Part shown: piece after piece, positions 27,751 through 35,649 of the stretch
How positions within the stretch are numbered: the first letter of the stretch is position 1
Layout: each line of letters begins with the position of its first letter
Assembly: GCF_013155335.1 (NCBI RefSeq)
Contig: NZ_JABJQZ010000008.1
Location: 310,001 to 374,000 of the forward strand
Length of the DNA: 64,000 bases
DNA from: Nocardioides sp. zg-1230
GTDB lineage: Bacteria; Actinomycetota; Actinomycetes; Propionibacteriales; Nocardioidaceae
Direction: 5' to 3'
Notes under the pieces: generated by a model
Told to the model about the DNA's origin: nothing
What the model saw: only the letters and a program-made list of their open reading frames with translations
Database searches by the model: none
Translations under genes and position numbers: made by a program

Positions 27751-28689
27751 ATGGACGAGGCGCAGTGGCGTTTGCTGTCGTCGATCGCGCGTCGCTTCTA
27801 CCTCGAGGACGCCTCCAAGACCGAGCTCGCCGACGAGTTCTCGATCAGCCGCTTCCGCGTGGCGCGGCTCCTCCAGCAGGCACGCGAGCAGGGTGTCGTG
27901 TCGATCGAGATCCACGACCGCGACGAGCCTCGCGACGACCTGTCGGTCGAGCTCGCCCAGCACCTCGGCCTGGACGAGTGCGTGGTGGTCAAGGCGGGTG
28001 ACACCGGCGACGACAACCGGCGCCGGCTGGCCAGGGCCGCGGCGCCGAGGATCGCCAGGACCATCCGCGACGGCGACGTGCTCGGCCTCACCTGGGGCCG
28101 GACGCTGGTCGCGATCGGTGAGGAGCTCCCACCCCTGCCGCCGTGCACCGTCATCCAGCTCACCGGCACCGTGGGCAACGACCTGCGCCAGTCCCCGGTG
28201 GAGGTCACCCGCCGCATCAGCGGTCGCTCGAGCGTCGAGGCGGTGGCCGTCTTCGCCCCGCTCTTCGCCGTGTCCGAGAGCGCTGCCGACACGTTCCGCA
28301 GCGACCCGTCGATCGAGGCGGCCCTGAGCCGCTATGGGCAGCTCGCCCTCGCCGTGGTGGCCGTGGGGTCCTGGGACCCGCCGATCACGCAGCTCGGGCC
28401 ACTGCTGAGGGACGAGGAGCGCGCCGAGCTCGAGCGCGAGGGCGTCGTCGCTGAGATCGCGGGGATCTTCTTCCGTGCGGACGGGTCGGTCATCGACACC
28501 TCCGTGAACCGTCGTCGCATCTCGGTCACCGTCGACGACCTGAGGCGCACGCCCCGCGTCATGGCCGTCGCCGGCTCGGCGGAGAAGGCGGACGCCATCG
28601 CGGCGGTCAGCCGTTCGGGGATCCTCAGCTGCCTGGTCACCGACGACCGCGCGGCCATGGCGCTGCTCCGTCTTCCGGCACGCACCTGA
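27751..28689 (+). CDS. SorC-family sugar-binding transcriptional regulator
   Basis: This 312-residue protein has an N-terminal helix-turn-helix (FYLEDASKTELADEFSISRFRVARLLQQARE) and the SorC/DeoR-type sugar-phosphate-binding domain (GLTWGRTLVAIGEELPPLPPCTVIQLTG). Proteins of this group sense phosphorylated sugars and control adjacent carbohydrate operons. It lies upstream of the PTS operon on the same strand with a 200-base gap that contains a separate promoter, so it is a good candidate regulator of that operon. An in-frame GTG at 27727 would add eight residues; neither start has a clear ribosome site. Confidence 0.88.
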   Translation: MDEAQWRLLSSIARRFYLEDASKTELADEFSISRFRVARLLQQAREQGVVSIEIHDRDEPRDDLSVELAQHLGLDECVVVKAGDTGDDNRRRLARAAAPRIARTIRDGDVLGLTWGRTLVAIGEELPPLPPCTVIQLTGTVGNDLRQSPVEVTRRISGRSSVEAVAVFAPLFAVSESAADTFRSDPSIEAALSRYGQLALAVVAVGSWDPPITQLGPLLRDEERAELEREGVVAEIAGIFFRADGSVIDTSVNRRRISVTVDDLRRTPRVMAVAGSAEKADAIAAVSRSGILSCLVTDDRAAMALLRLPART

Positions 28690-28803
28690 CCGGACCGGTC
28701 GAGCGCTGACGGAGCCGTCGGCGGCTGCCGTCCCGCCCCCACACCCGCGTCCCGGCGCGGGTGCTCGACGCGCGCCCAGGTCGTCGTCGACCCGCGATGA
28801 CCC

Positions 28804-28833
28804 TTGACGAACCTTTCCACCCGGTGCTGTAAT
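28804..28833 (+). promoter_or_regulatory. Sigma-70-like promoter of the PTS operon
   Basis: TTGACG (28804-28809), an 18-base spacer and TGTAAT (28828-28833) form a near-consensus promoter upstream of the kinase gene. The DNA from 28690 to 28803 shows nothing else. Confidence 0.6.
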
Positions 28834-28876
28834 CCATGTCACTCAAACGTGCAATCTCGCTCATCTGAGCACATGG
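28834..28876. promoter_or_regulatory. Inverted repeat after the PTS promoter, candidate operator
   Basis: CCATGTCACTC (28834-28844) and GAGCACATGG (28867-28876) form an imperfect inverted repeat directly after the -10 box. It could bind the SorC-family regulator encoded just upstream. Confidence 0.4.
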
Positions 28877-28887
28877 AGGTGCGGAAC

Positions 28888-29637
28888 GTGTCGAGTGCCA
28901 CTCGGTTGCTGGTCAACGGGTTCGAGGTCGAGGTGGAGGCCGACCGCCACCTCGTCGGATCGACGCTGGTCCCGGCACTGACCGAGGCCGCGGCGCGACC
29001 GCGGGTCCAGCGGCGGGCCTTCGTCTTCCTCGTCGGCCCCCCCGGCGCAGGCAAGTCGACCCTGGCCGCCCTGCTCGCCGACGCCGGTCGTCAGCTCCCC
29101 GAGCCGCTGGCGGTCGACGTCGTCGGGATCGACGGATTCCACCTGCCGCACCACCACCTCGTGTCCCACCACGTGACCACCCCGCAGGGGACGGTCCCGC
29201 TCAGCGCGATCAAGGGTGCCCCCGAGACCTTCGACGTCGACGGGCTCGCCCGCCATCTCGAGGCGTCGGCGAACGACGACGTGGCCTGGCCGACGTACGA
29301 CCGCCGGGTGCACGACGTCGTGCCGGGCACGACCCCGCTCAGCGCCGACCTGGTGATCGTCGAGGGCAACTGGCTGCTGCTCGACGAGCCCGGCTGGCGC
29401 GACCTCGCGGCGCACGCCCAGTACGTCGTGCTGCTGACGGCCGACCCGCAGCTGCTGCGTGGACGACTGGTCGAGCGGAAGGTCCGCGGCGGACTGACCC
29501 CGGTCGAGGCCGAGGCCTTCTACGAGCGCAGCGACCGGCTCAACGTCGAGCGGGTCATGGCTTCCTCCGACTTCAGCAAGGTCGACCTGACGCTGGTGGT
29601 CCAGGCCGACGGAACCATCCAGCAAGGAGAGTTGTGA
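28888..29637 (+). CDS. P-loop sugar/nucleoside kinase (uridine kinase/FrcK-like)
   Basis: This 249-residue kinase of the phosphoribulokinase/uridine kinase superfamily has Walker A GPPGAGKST near residue 50. VVGIDGFHLPHHHL carries the catalytic Asp, and a Walker B-like VIVEGNWLLLDEPGW follows. Homologues annotated as nucleoside/nucleotide kinase family or fructose-transport-linked kinase occur in carbohydrate operons. In a PTS operon its substrate would already be phosphorylated or would come from another route, so its role is open. The GTG at 28888 has GGAGGT six bases upstream; an ATG at 28873 is the alternative. Its stop overlaps the mtlA-like ATG by one base. Confidence 0.8.
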   Translation: MSSATRLLVNGFEVEVEADRHLVGSTLVPALTEAAARPRVQRRAFVFLVGPPGAGKSTLAALLADAGRQLPEPLAVDVVGIDGFHLPHHHLVSHHVTTPQGTVPLSAIKGAPETFDVDGLARHLEASANDDVAWPTYDRRVHDVVPGTTPLSADLVIVEGNWLLLDEPGWRDLAAHAQYVVLLTADPQLLRGRLVERKVRGGLTPVEAEAFYERSDRLNVERVMASSDFSKVDLTLVVQADGTIQQGEL

Positions 29638-31115
29638 TGAGTCAACCGATCGAAGGTGCCCTACCTGTCGAGACCGGGACCAGCGTGCGCGCACGCATCC
29701 AGGCGTTCGGCGGGTTCCTGACCGCGATGGTGATCCCCAACGTGGGTGCGTTCATCGCATGGGGCCTGCTCACCGCCCTGTTCATCCCGACGGGCTGGCT
29801 GCCCAACGAGGACCTGGCCGCTCCCGTGGGCCCGATGATCACCTACGTGCTGCCGCTGCTCCTCGCGTTCACGGGCGGCCGGCTGGTGCACGGGCACCGC
29901 GGCGGCGTGGCCGGCGCGGTGGGAACGATCGGGCTGATCGTCGGCGCCGACATCCCCATGTTCCTGGGCGCCATGATCATGGGTCCGCTCAGCGCCTGGC
30001 TCATCAAGCAGGTCGACCGGGTCCTGGAGCACCGGATCCGCTCGGGCTTCGAGATGGTCGTCAACAACTTCACGCTCGGCTTCCTGGGCCTGGGGCTGAT
30101 CATCGCCTCCTACCGGGTCATCGGCCCGGTCATCAGCGCGCTCAACGACCAGCTCCTCCGCGCGATCAACGCGCTCGTGGAGACGGGCGCCCTGCCCCTG
30201 CTCTCGATCCTCAACGAGCCGGCCAAGGTGCTCTTCCTCAACAACGTCATCGACCAGGGCATCTACTACCCGTTGGGCCTGCAGGTCGCCGCCGAGGAGG
30301 GCAAGTCGATCTTCTTCATGGTGGCGTCCAACCCCGGCCCGGGCCTGGGCCTGCTGCTGGCCTTCTGGCTGTTCGGCCACAACCGGGTGATCCGCGACAG
30401 CGCACCGGGAGCCATCATCATCCACTTCCTCGGCGGCATCCACGAGATCTACTTCCCCTACGTGCTGATGAAGCCGGTGACCATCCTCGCCATGATCGCC
30501 GGCGGCGCCTCCGGCATCGCGACGTTCATGCTGTTCGGCGTGGGCCTCACCGCGGGACCGAGCCCCGGCTCCATCTTCGCCTACCTGGCACTCACCCCGC
30601 CCGGCGACCACGTCGGCGTCATCGCAGGCGTCCTCGTCGCAGCCGCGGTGAGCTTCGTGATCACCGCCGCGATCCTCAAGCTCGGCCGCAACGCCGGCGA
30701 CGAGGAGGACCTGGCGGAGCAGACCGAGCGCTCGCGCGCCATGAAGGCCGAGGGCAGCGCGGTGCTGACCTCGGTCATGAACGGCGCGGGCAGCGCCGGT
30801 GGCACCACGGAGGACGTACGCCGGATCGTGTTCGCCTGCGACGCCGGCATGGGCAGCAGCGCCATGGGCGCGAGCGCCTTCGGCAAGCGGTTGCGCGACG
30901 CCGGTCGCGACGACGTCCGCGTCACCCATGCGGCGATCGAGTCGGTCCCGGTCGACGCCGACCTGGTCGTCGTGCACCAGGACCTCGCCCACCGGGCCCG
31001 GGCGGCGCGACCCGACGTGGAGATCGTGACCATCCAGAGCTACCTGGGCGACCCAGCCCTCGACACCCTCGACCAGCGCCTGACCGAGAGGACCACCACC
31101 GATGCCGAGCAGTGA
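29637..31115 (+). CDS. mtlA: PTS mannitol-type permease, IICB components
   Basis: This 492-residue membrane protein matches the mannitol PTS permease without an IIA domain. The IIC part has GAFIAWGLLTALFIPTGW, NEPAKVLFLNNVI, NPGPGLG and the substrate-site GGIHEIYFPY motif across about eight hydrophobic segments up to residue 345. The IIB domain begins near residue 395 with VFACDAGMGSSAMGAS, containing the phosphorylated Cys. It would import and phosphorylate a hexitol such as mannitol or glucitol. No MtlF-type IIA or mannitol-phosphate dehydrogenase is nearby; the only IIA in the locus is fused to an ascorbate-type IIB. It has an AAGGAG site and overlaps the next gene by 14 bases. Confidence 0.92.
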   Translation: MSQPIEGALPVETGTSVRARIQAFGGFLTAMVIPNVGAFIAWGLLTALFIPTGWLPNEDLAAPVGPMITYVLPLLLAFTGGRLVHGHRGGVAGAVGTIGLIVGADIPMFLGAMIMGPLSAWLIKQVDRVLEHRIRSGFEMVVNNFTLGFLGLGLIIASYRVIGPVISALNDQLLRAINALVETGALPLLSILNEPAKVLFLNNVIDQGIYYPLGLQVAAEEGKSIFFMVASNPGPGLGLLLAFWLFGHNRVIRDSAPGAIIIHFLGGIHEIYFPYVLMKPVTILAMIAGGASGIATFMLFGVGLTAGPSPGSIFAYLALTPPGDHVGVIAGVLVAAAVSFVITAAILKLGRNAGDEEDLAEQTERSRAMKAEGSAVLTSVMNGAGSAGGTTEDVRRIVFACDAGMGSSAMGASAFGKRLRDAGRDDVRVTHAAIESVPVDADLVVVHQDLAHRARAARPDVEIVTIQSYLGDPALDTLDQRLTERTTTDAEQ

Positions 31116-32400
31116 CCACAGCCGTCCGACGCCGGGGCGCCTCACCCGCGCGGCACGCATCCACGGGACCCACAAGGTGGGGGTGAGCGAGTTCGAGCTC
31201 CCCGAGATCGGGCCGGACGAGCTCCTCCTCCGGGTCGTGAGCAGCAGCATGTGCCTCTCGACCTACAAGGCCATGTCCCTCGGCAGCGAGCACAAGCGCG
31301 TCCCCGACACGATCTCCTCCGACCCCGTCATCACCGGCCACGAGTTCGCCGGCGTCCTCGAGGAGGTCGGGGACGAGCTCGCCGGCAGGTTCGCGGTCGG
31401 CCAGAGCGTGGCGATCCTGCCCACCATGGGACTGCCCAGCGGGTACTCCCCCGGCTACAGCTACCCGTACTTCGGCGGCGACGCGACCTACTGCATCGTC
31501 CCGGCCGTCGCCGTGGAGAAGGGCTGCGTGCTGCCGTACGACGACGGCTACTACGCCAACGGGTCACTGGCCGAGCCGATGTCGTGCATCATCGGGGCCT
31601 TCAGGTCCAACTACCACACCGAGCCCCTGGTGTGGGAGCACCACATGGGGCTCAAGCCGGGCGGGCGGCTCGCCCTCCTCGGCAGCGGCGGCGCCATGGG
31701 CATCGGGGCCCTCGACTACGCGCTCCACGGGCCGTTCACCCCGAGCCTCGTGGTGGCGGTCGACGTCGACGCGGAGCGGCTCGAGCGCCTGCGGACCCTC
31801 TTCCCCGCGGAGGAGGCCGCCCGGCGCGGCTGTCGTCTCGAGATCGTCGACGCGAGCGACAAGGACCCCGTGGAGGCGCTGCGCGCGATCTCCCCGGACG
31901 GTTTCGACGACGTGGTGGTGTTCGCCGCGATCAAGGAGCTCGTCGAGGCCGGCGACGCCGTGCTCGCCCACGACGGCTGCCTCAACTTCTTCGCCGGCCC
32001 CACCGACAAGACGTTCTCAGCCTCGCTGAACCTCTACAACATCCACTACGAGAGCACCCACCTCGTGGGTACCTCCGGCGGTTCGCGCAGCGACATGGAG
32101 GAGAGCCTGGAGCTGTCCGCCTCGGGCGCGATCAACCCCTCGCGCATGGTGACGCACGTCGGCGGGCTGGACGCCGTGCCCGACGCCCTGTCCGACCTGC
32201 CGTCCTTCACCGGCGGGAAGATCCTGATCTACCCGCACGTCGACATGGACCTGACGGCCATCTCCGACTTCGAGGCGCACGGGCGGCAGGACCCACGCTT
32301 CGCCCGGCTCGCGGAGATCTGCGCCGAGCAGGACCACATCTGGAACCAGGCCGCCGAGGAGTACGTGCTCGCGGCGTTCGCGACGGAAGGACACCTGTGA
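31102..32400 (+). CDS. Zinc-type dehydrogenase resembling L-sorbose-1-phosphate reductase (SorE)
   Basis: This 432-residue medium-chain dehydrogenase begins after a short leader with the pattern FELPEIGPDELLLRVVSSSMC. It shares many blocks with Klebsiella SorE: CLSTYKAMSLG, HKRVP, PVITGHEFAGVLEEVG, YSYPYFGGDATYCIVP, SLAEPMSCIIGAF, DGCLNFFAGPTDK and VGTSGGS. SorE reduces L-sorbose-1-phosphate to glucitol-6-phosphate. Here it may oxidise or reduce the sugar or polyol phosphate delivered by the neighbouring PTS permeases. A Cys and GHE supply zinc ligands, and GSGGAMG is the nucleotide site. It overlaps the genes on both sides, so it is translationally coupled. Confidence 0.87.
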   Translation: MPSSDHSRPTPGRLTRAARIHGTHKVGVSEFELPEIGPDELLLRVVSSSMCLSTYKAMSLGSEHKRVPDTISSDPVITGHEFAGVLEEVGDELAGRFAVGQSVAILPTMGLPSGYSPGYSYPYFGGDATYCIVPAVAVEKGCVLPYDDGYYANGSLAEPMSCIIGAFRSNYHTEPLVWEHHMGLKPGGRLALLGSGGAMGIGALDYALHGPFTPSLVVAVDVDAERLERLRTLFPAEEAARRGCRLEIVDASDKDPVEALRAISPDGFDDVVVFAAIKELVEAGDAVLAHDGCLNFFAGPTDKTFSASLNLYNIHYESTHLVGTSGGSRSDMEESLELSASGAINPSRMVTHVGGLDAVPDALSDLPSFTGGKILIYPHVDMDLTAISDFEAHGRQDPRFARLAEICAEQDHIWNQAAEEYVLAAFATEGHL

Positions 32401-33194
32401 CAGCGCTCAGCGACCTCCTCACCCAGGAGACGATCGCCCTCGACCAGGAGGCCGAGGACTGGCAGGACGCCATCCGCCTGGCGGGCGGCCTCCTCGAGTC
32501 GGCCGGCGTCTCCGCTCCGGCGTACACCCAGGCGATGGTCGACAGCGTGCACGAGAACGGCCCGTACATCGTGCTCGCGCCGGGCTTCGCGTTCCCGCAC
32601 GCGCGTCCGTCCGAGGCCGTCCACCGGACCGGCATGTCGTGGGTGCGACTGGCGTCCCCCGTCGAGTTCGGGAGTCGTGCCAACGACCCCGTCAACCTCG
32701 TGGTGGCACTGGCGGCGACCGACACCTCGACCCACCAGCAGGCGATGGCCTCGCTCGCCACGGTCCTGACCGACACCGAGCTCCGCGCCTCGCTCGACGA
32801 GGCCGCCTCGGCGGCGGAGGTGCACGCCATCCTCCGCGGTGACGACGCCACCGACAGCGCTTCGCCGCCCGGGACCGAACGGAGCCGACCCCAGGGCGGC
32901 GGCCGCACGCGCGACCACATCCTGACCGTGTGCGGCAACGGCCTCGGCACGAGCCTGTTCCTGAAGAACACCCTCGAGCAGGTCCTCGACCGGTGGGGCT
33001 GGGGCGGTCTGATCACCGTCGAGGCCACCGACACGGTCTCGGCGCGCGGCAAGGCCAAGGACGCCGACCTGATCCTCACCTCGGGCGAGATCGCCCGCGC
33101 GCTCGGCGACGTCGGCGTCCCCCTGGTCGTGATCGAGAACTTCACCAGCCAGCGCGAGATCGACGCCGCCCTCCGCGCGTCGTACGACATCTAG
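32397..33194 (+). CDS. PTS IIA-IIB fusion, ascorbate (Ula/Sga) type
   Basis: This 265-residue cytoplasmic protein has a IIA domain with phospho-His H68 in APGFAFPHARPSEAV, the UlaC-like context. A Pro/Gly/Arg linker near residues 155-172 follows, then a IIB domain with Cys C180 in TVCGNGLGTSLF, UlaB-like. IIA takes phosphate from HPr and passes it to IIB for transfer to the sugar bound by IIC. In many bacteria UlaB and UlaC are separate proteins. The GTG start overlaps the previous stop (GTGA). It probably serves the IIC gene 35 bases downstream, and it is also the only local IIA that could serve the mannitol-type IICB. Confidence 0.88.
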   Translation: MTALSDLLTQETIALDQEAEDWQDAIRLAGGLLESAGVSAPAYTQAMVDSVHENGPYIVLAPGFAFPHARPSEAVHRTGMSWVRLASPVEFGSRANDPVNLVVALAATDTSTHQQAMASLATVLTDTELRASLDEAASAAEVHAILRGDDATDSASPPGTERSRPQGGGRTRDHILTVCGNGLGTSLFLKNTLEQVLDRWGWGGLITVEATDTVSARGKAKDADLILTSGEIARALGDVGVPLVVIENFTSQREIDAALRASYDI

Positions 33195-33229
33195 GAGCGC
33201 CCGCCCCGGGCACCAAGGAGAGATCTGAC

Positions 33230-34768
33230 ATGGACTGGCTTCTGACCGTGGCGCAATTCGTCGTCAACGAGATCCTGAGCGTCCCGGCCTTCCTCATCGG
33301 CATCATCACGGCCGTCGGTCTGGTCGCGCTGCGCCGTCCCGTCGGGCAGGTCGTCGGGAGTGCCCTCAAGGCCACCCTGGGCTTCCTGCTGATCGGGGCC
33401 GGGGCCACCCTGGTCGTGGCCTCGCTCGCCCCGCTCGGGGTGATGATCCAGGGCGCGACCGGGGCCCAGGGCGTCGTGCCGACCAACGAGGCGATCGCGG
33501 GCATCGCCCAGGCGGAGTACGGGGCGCAGGTCTCGTGGCTGATGATCCTCGGCTTCGCGGTGAGCCTGGTGCTCGCGCGGTTCACGCCGCTGCGCTACGT
33601 GTTCCTCACCGGTCACCACATGCTGTTCATGGCGACCCTGCTCACGATCGTGCTCGCCTCCGCCGACTACGCACCGGTCGTCGTGGTCGGGCTCGGCGGG
33701 CTGGTGCTCGGTGTCCTGATGGTCTCGCTGCCCGCGTTCGCCCACCCGTGGACCCGCCGGATCACCGGTGACGACAGCATCGCCATCGGGCACTTCGGCA
33801 CCGCGGCGTACGTCGCCGCCGGCGCGGTGGGCAGCCGGGTCGGTCGCAAGAGCCGCTCCACGGAGGACCTCCGCCTGCCCGAGTCGCTGCGGTTCCTGCG
33901 TGACTCCATGGTCGCGACGGCCCTGTCGATGGTGGTCATGTACGTCGTGCTGGCGGTGGTGTTCCTGGCCCGTCGCGGCAGCGAGACCGCGTTCCAGGCG
34001 TTCGACGGCGGGGCCACGGGGGTGGGCGACTACCTCATGCAGGCGGTCACCCAGGGCCTCCAGTTCGGTGTCGCGGTCGCGGTCATCCTGTTCGGCGTGC
34101 GGACCATCCTGGCCGAGCTCGTGCCGGCCTTCCAGGGCATCGCGGCCAAGGCCGTCCCGGGTGCCATCCCGGCCCTCGACGCGCCGATCGTGTTCCCGTA
34201 CGCCCAGAACGCGGTGCTGCTGGGCTTCCTCTCCAGCTTCACCGGGGGCCTCGTCGGGCTGGCCGTGCTCTCGCTGTGGCTCAACCCGTGGCTCGGCCTG
34301 GCCCTCATCCTGCCCGGCCTGGTGCCGCACTTCTTCACCGGCGGCGCTGCCGGTGTCTACGGCAACGCCACGGGCGGACGGGTCGGCGCCGTGACGGGCG
34401 GCTTCATCAACGGTCTGCTCATCACCTTCCTGCCGGCCCTGCTCCTGCAGGTGCTGGGTGACTTCGGTGACGCGAACACCACCTTCGGGGACACCGACTT
34501 CGGGTGGGTCGGCATCGCGACCGGGTACCCGGCGATGCTCGACGCCCCCGGCATCGCGCTCATCGCCCTCGTCGGGGCCGGCATCCTCGGCGCGGCCATC
34601 GTGTGGCAGAAGCGGGTGGTCGACGCCGGCTGGGACCCGGCTCCGCGCCGCGAGCGCGCGGGCGCCGCTGACGGGGCCGGCCGGGATGTGGTCCCCGAGC
34701 CGGCGATGGCGGCGCGGATCGCGCCGCCGCGCGGGGCGCCGACGCCCCCGCCTCCTCCGACCGACTGA
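33230..34768 (+). CDS. PTS permease IIC, ascorbate (UlaA/SgaT) type
   Basis: This 512-residue polytopic membrane protein has about eleven hydrophobic segments. It begins FVVNEILSVPAFLIGIITAVG and contains LIGAGATLVVASLAPLG, FTPLRYVFLTGHHMLFMA, a GHFGTAAYVAAG block, FPYAQNAVLLGF and LPGLVPHFFTGGAAGVYGN, all typical of the UlaA family. The last 45 residues are a Pro/Ala/Arg-rich cytoplasmic tail. Ascorbate-type IICs also transport other acids and sugars, and no ascorbate catabolic genes (UlaG, UlaD, UlaE, UlaF) are present here, so the substrate is unknown. The ribosome site is AAGGAGAG. A strong terminator follows, ending the operon. Confidence 0.9.
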   Translation: MDWLLTVAQFVVNEILSVPAFLIGIITAVGLVALRRPVGQVVGSALKATLGFLLIGAGATLVVASLAPLGVMIQGATGAQGVVPTNEAIAGIAQAEYGAQVSWLMILGFAVSLVLARFTPLRYVFLTGHHMLFMATLLTIVLASADYAPVVVVGLGGLVLGVLMVSLPAFAHPWTRRITGDDSIAIGHFGTAAYVAAGAVGSRVGRKSRSTEDLRLPESLRFLRDSMVATALSMVVMYVVLAVVFLARRGSETAFQAFDGGATGVGDYLMQAVTQGLQFGVAVAVILFGVRTILAELVPAFQGIAAKAVPGAIPALDAPIVFPYAQNAVLLGFLSSFTGGLVGLAVLSLWLNPWLGLALILPGLVPHFFTGGAAGVYGNATGGRVGAVTGGFINGLLITFLPALLLQVLGDFGDANTTFGDTDFGWVGIATGYPAMLDAPGIALIALVGAGILGAAIVWQKRVVDAGWDPAPRRERAGAADGAGRDVVPEPAMAARIAPPRGAPTPPPPPTD

Positions 34769-34783
34769 GGTTCTGCACAGAAG

Positions 34784-34815
34784 CGAAGGGCCGGTCCACT
34801 CGGACCGGCCCTTCG
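34784..34815. terminator. Bidirectional terminator at the end of the PTS operon
   Basis: A perfect 14-base-pair stem (34784-34797 against 34802-34815) with a four-base loop is followed by a T-rich TTCGTTCTTCC tract on the plus strand. The facing leftward small gene ends 28 bases further on. Confidence 0.85.
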
Positions 34816-34842
34816 TTCGTTCTTCCCTCCCGCAGGGTGCTG

Positions 34843-34986
34843 CTACGTGAACAGGCTGACTCCACCGGGGCCGACGAGCAGCCCGACGATGATGAGCACG
34901 ATGCCCCAGAGCATCTGACCCCTGATCAACGAGACGATGCCGGACACCACGAGGATGACGGCGAGGATCCACAGCAGAAGTGCCAT
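34843..34986 (-). CDS. Small membrane protein of the GPGG type (47 residues)
   Basis: Translation of the minus strand from ATG 34986 gives MALLLWILAVILVVSGIVSL followed by a second hydrophobic segment and the C-terminal GPGGVSLFT. Two transmembrane helices joined by a short basic loop (IRGQM) and a terminal GPGG motif are the signature of a widespread family of tiny actinobacterial membrane proteins of unknown function. A GGGAG site precedes the ATG. It faces the PTS operon across the bidirectional terminator. The 90 bases upstream to 35076 show only the promoter region. Confidence 0.75.
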   Translation of the reverse strand: MALLLWILAVILVVSGIVSLIRGQMLWGIVLIIVGLLVGPGGVSLFT

Positions 34987-35076
34987 GTCATGCTCCCTTC
35001 GGTTGAGACCCTCAACCTAGCCTTCACGGTTGTCGAGCGGTACCGAGCCACACCCGGATGGGCGTGTCGTCCGACC

Positions 35077-35649
35077 TCAGGCCGGGCCCTCCTCGCGCAG
35101 CCGCGGCGGCGTGAAGCCCTCGGGGTTGAAGCCGGTCTTGTCGGCGTAGAAGTCACGCAGCACGTCCATGTCGGCGCCGACGTCGCCGGTGGGGTGGAAG
35201 GTGGGCCCCCAGCCGACGGTACGGGAGGGCACGTCGAGGAACGCCAGGGTGATCGGCAGCCCGGTCTGGCGGGCGATCCGGTAGAAGCCCGACTTCCAGT
35301 AGTCACCGCGCGAGCGGGTGCCCTCGGCCGCGATGCCGATCAGCCAGGGGTCGCCACTGTCGGCCTCGGCGAGCAGCTCCTTGATCGTCGCCGCAGGGTT
35401 CGTGCGGTCGAGCTCCACGGCACCCGTAAGGCGCAGGAGCCAGCCGAGCGGTCCGACGAAGAGCTCCTTCTTGACCAGCAGCCGGATCGTGATGCCGTAC
35501 CTCCACGCCAGGAGCATGGTCAGCACCCAGTCCCAGTTGGAGGTGTGCGGGGCACCGACCAGAACGCCGCGCTGCGGCACGTCGCCGACGGTCCGCCACC
35601 TGACGGCACGCAGGACGAGGCCTGCGACCCTACGACGCAGCACGGGCAC
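35077..35649 (-). CDS. 1-acyl-sn-glycerol-3-phosphate acyltransferase-like protein
   Basis: This 190-residue acyltransferase has the HX4D catalytic motif in APHTSNWDW and the phosphate-binding EGTRSR motif. A hydrophobic amphipathic segment around TMLLAWRYGITIRLLV also fits PlsC-type enzymes. It may acylate lysophosphatidate or another lipid at the membrane. The GTG at 35649 was chosen for an AGGAGAGG site; it lies 20 bases inside the end of the upstream flavoprotein gene. It is the last gene of the leftward run that starts at the nickel/cobalt transporter. Confidence 0.83.
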   Translation of the reverse strand: MPVLRRRVAGLVLRAVRWRTVGDVPQRGVLVGAPHTSNWDWVLTMLLAWRYGITIRLLVKKELFVGPLGWLLRLTGAVELDRTNPAATIKELLAEADSGDPWLIGIAAEGTRSRGDYWKSGFYRIARQTGLPITLAFLDVPSRTVGWGPTFHPTGDVGADMDVLRDFYADKTGFNPEGFTPPRLREEGPA

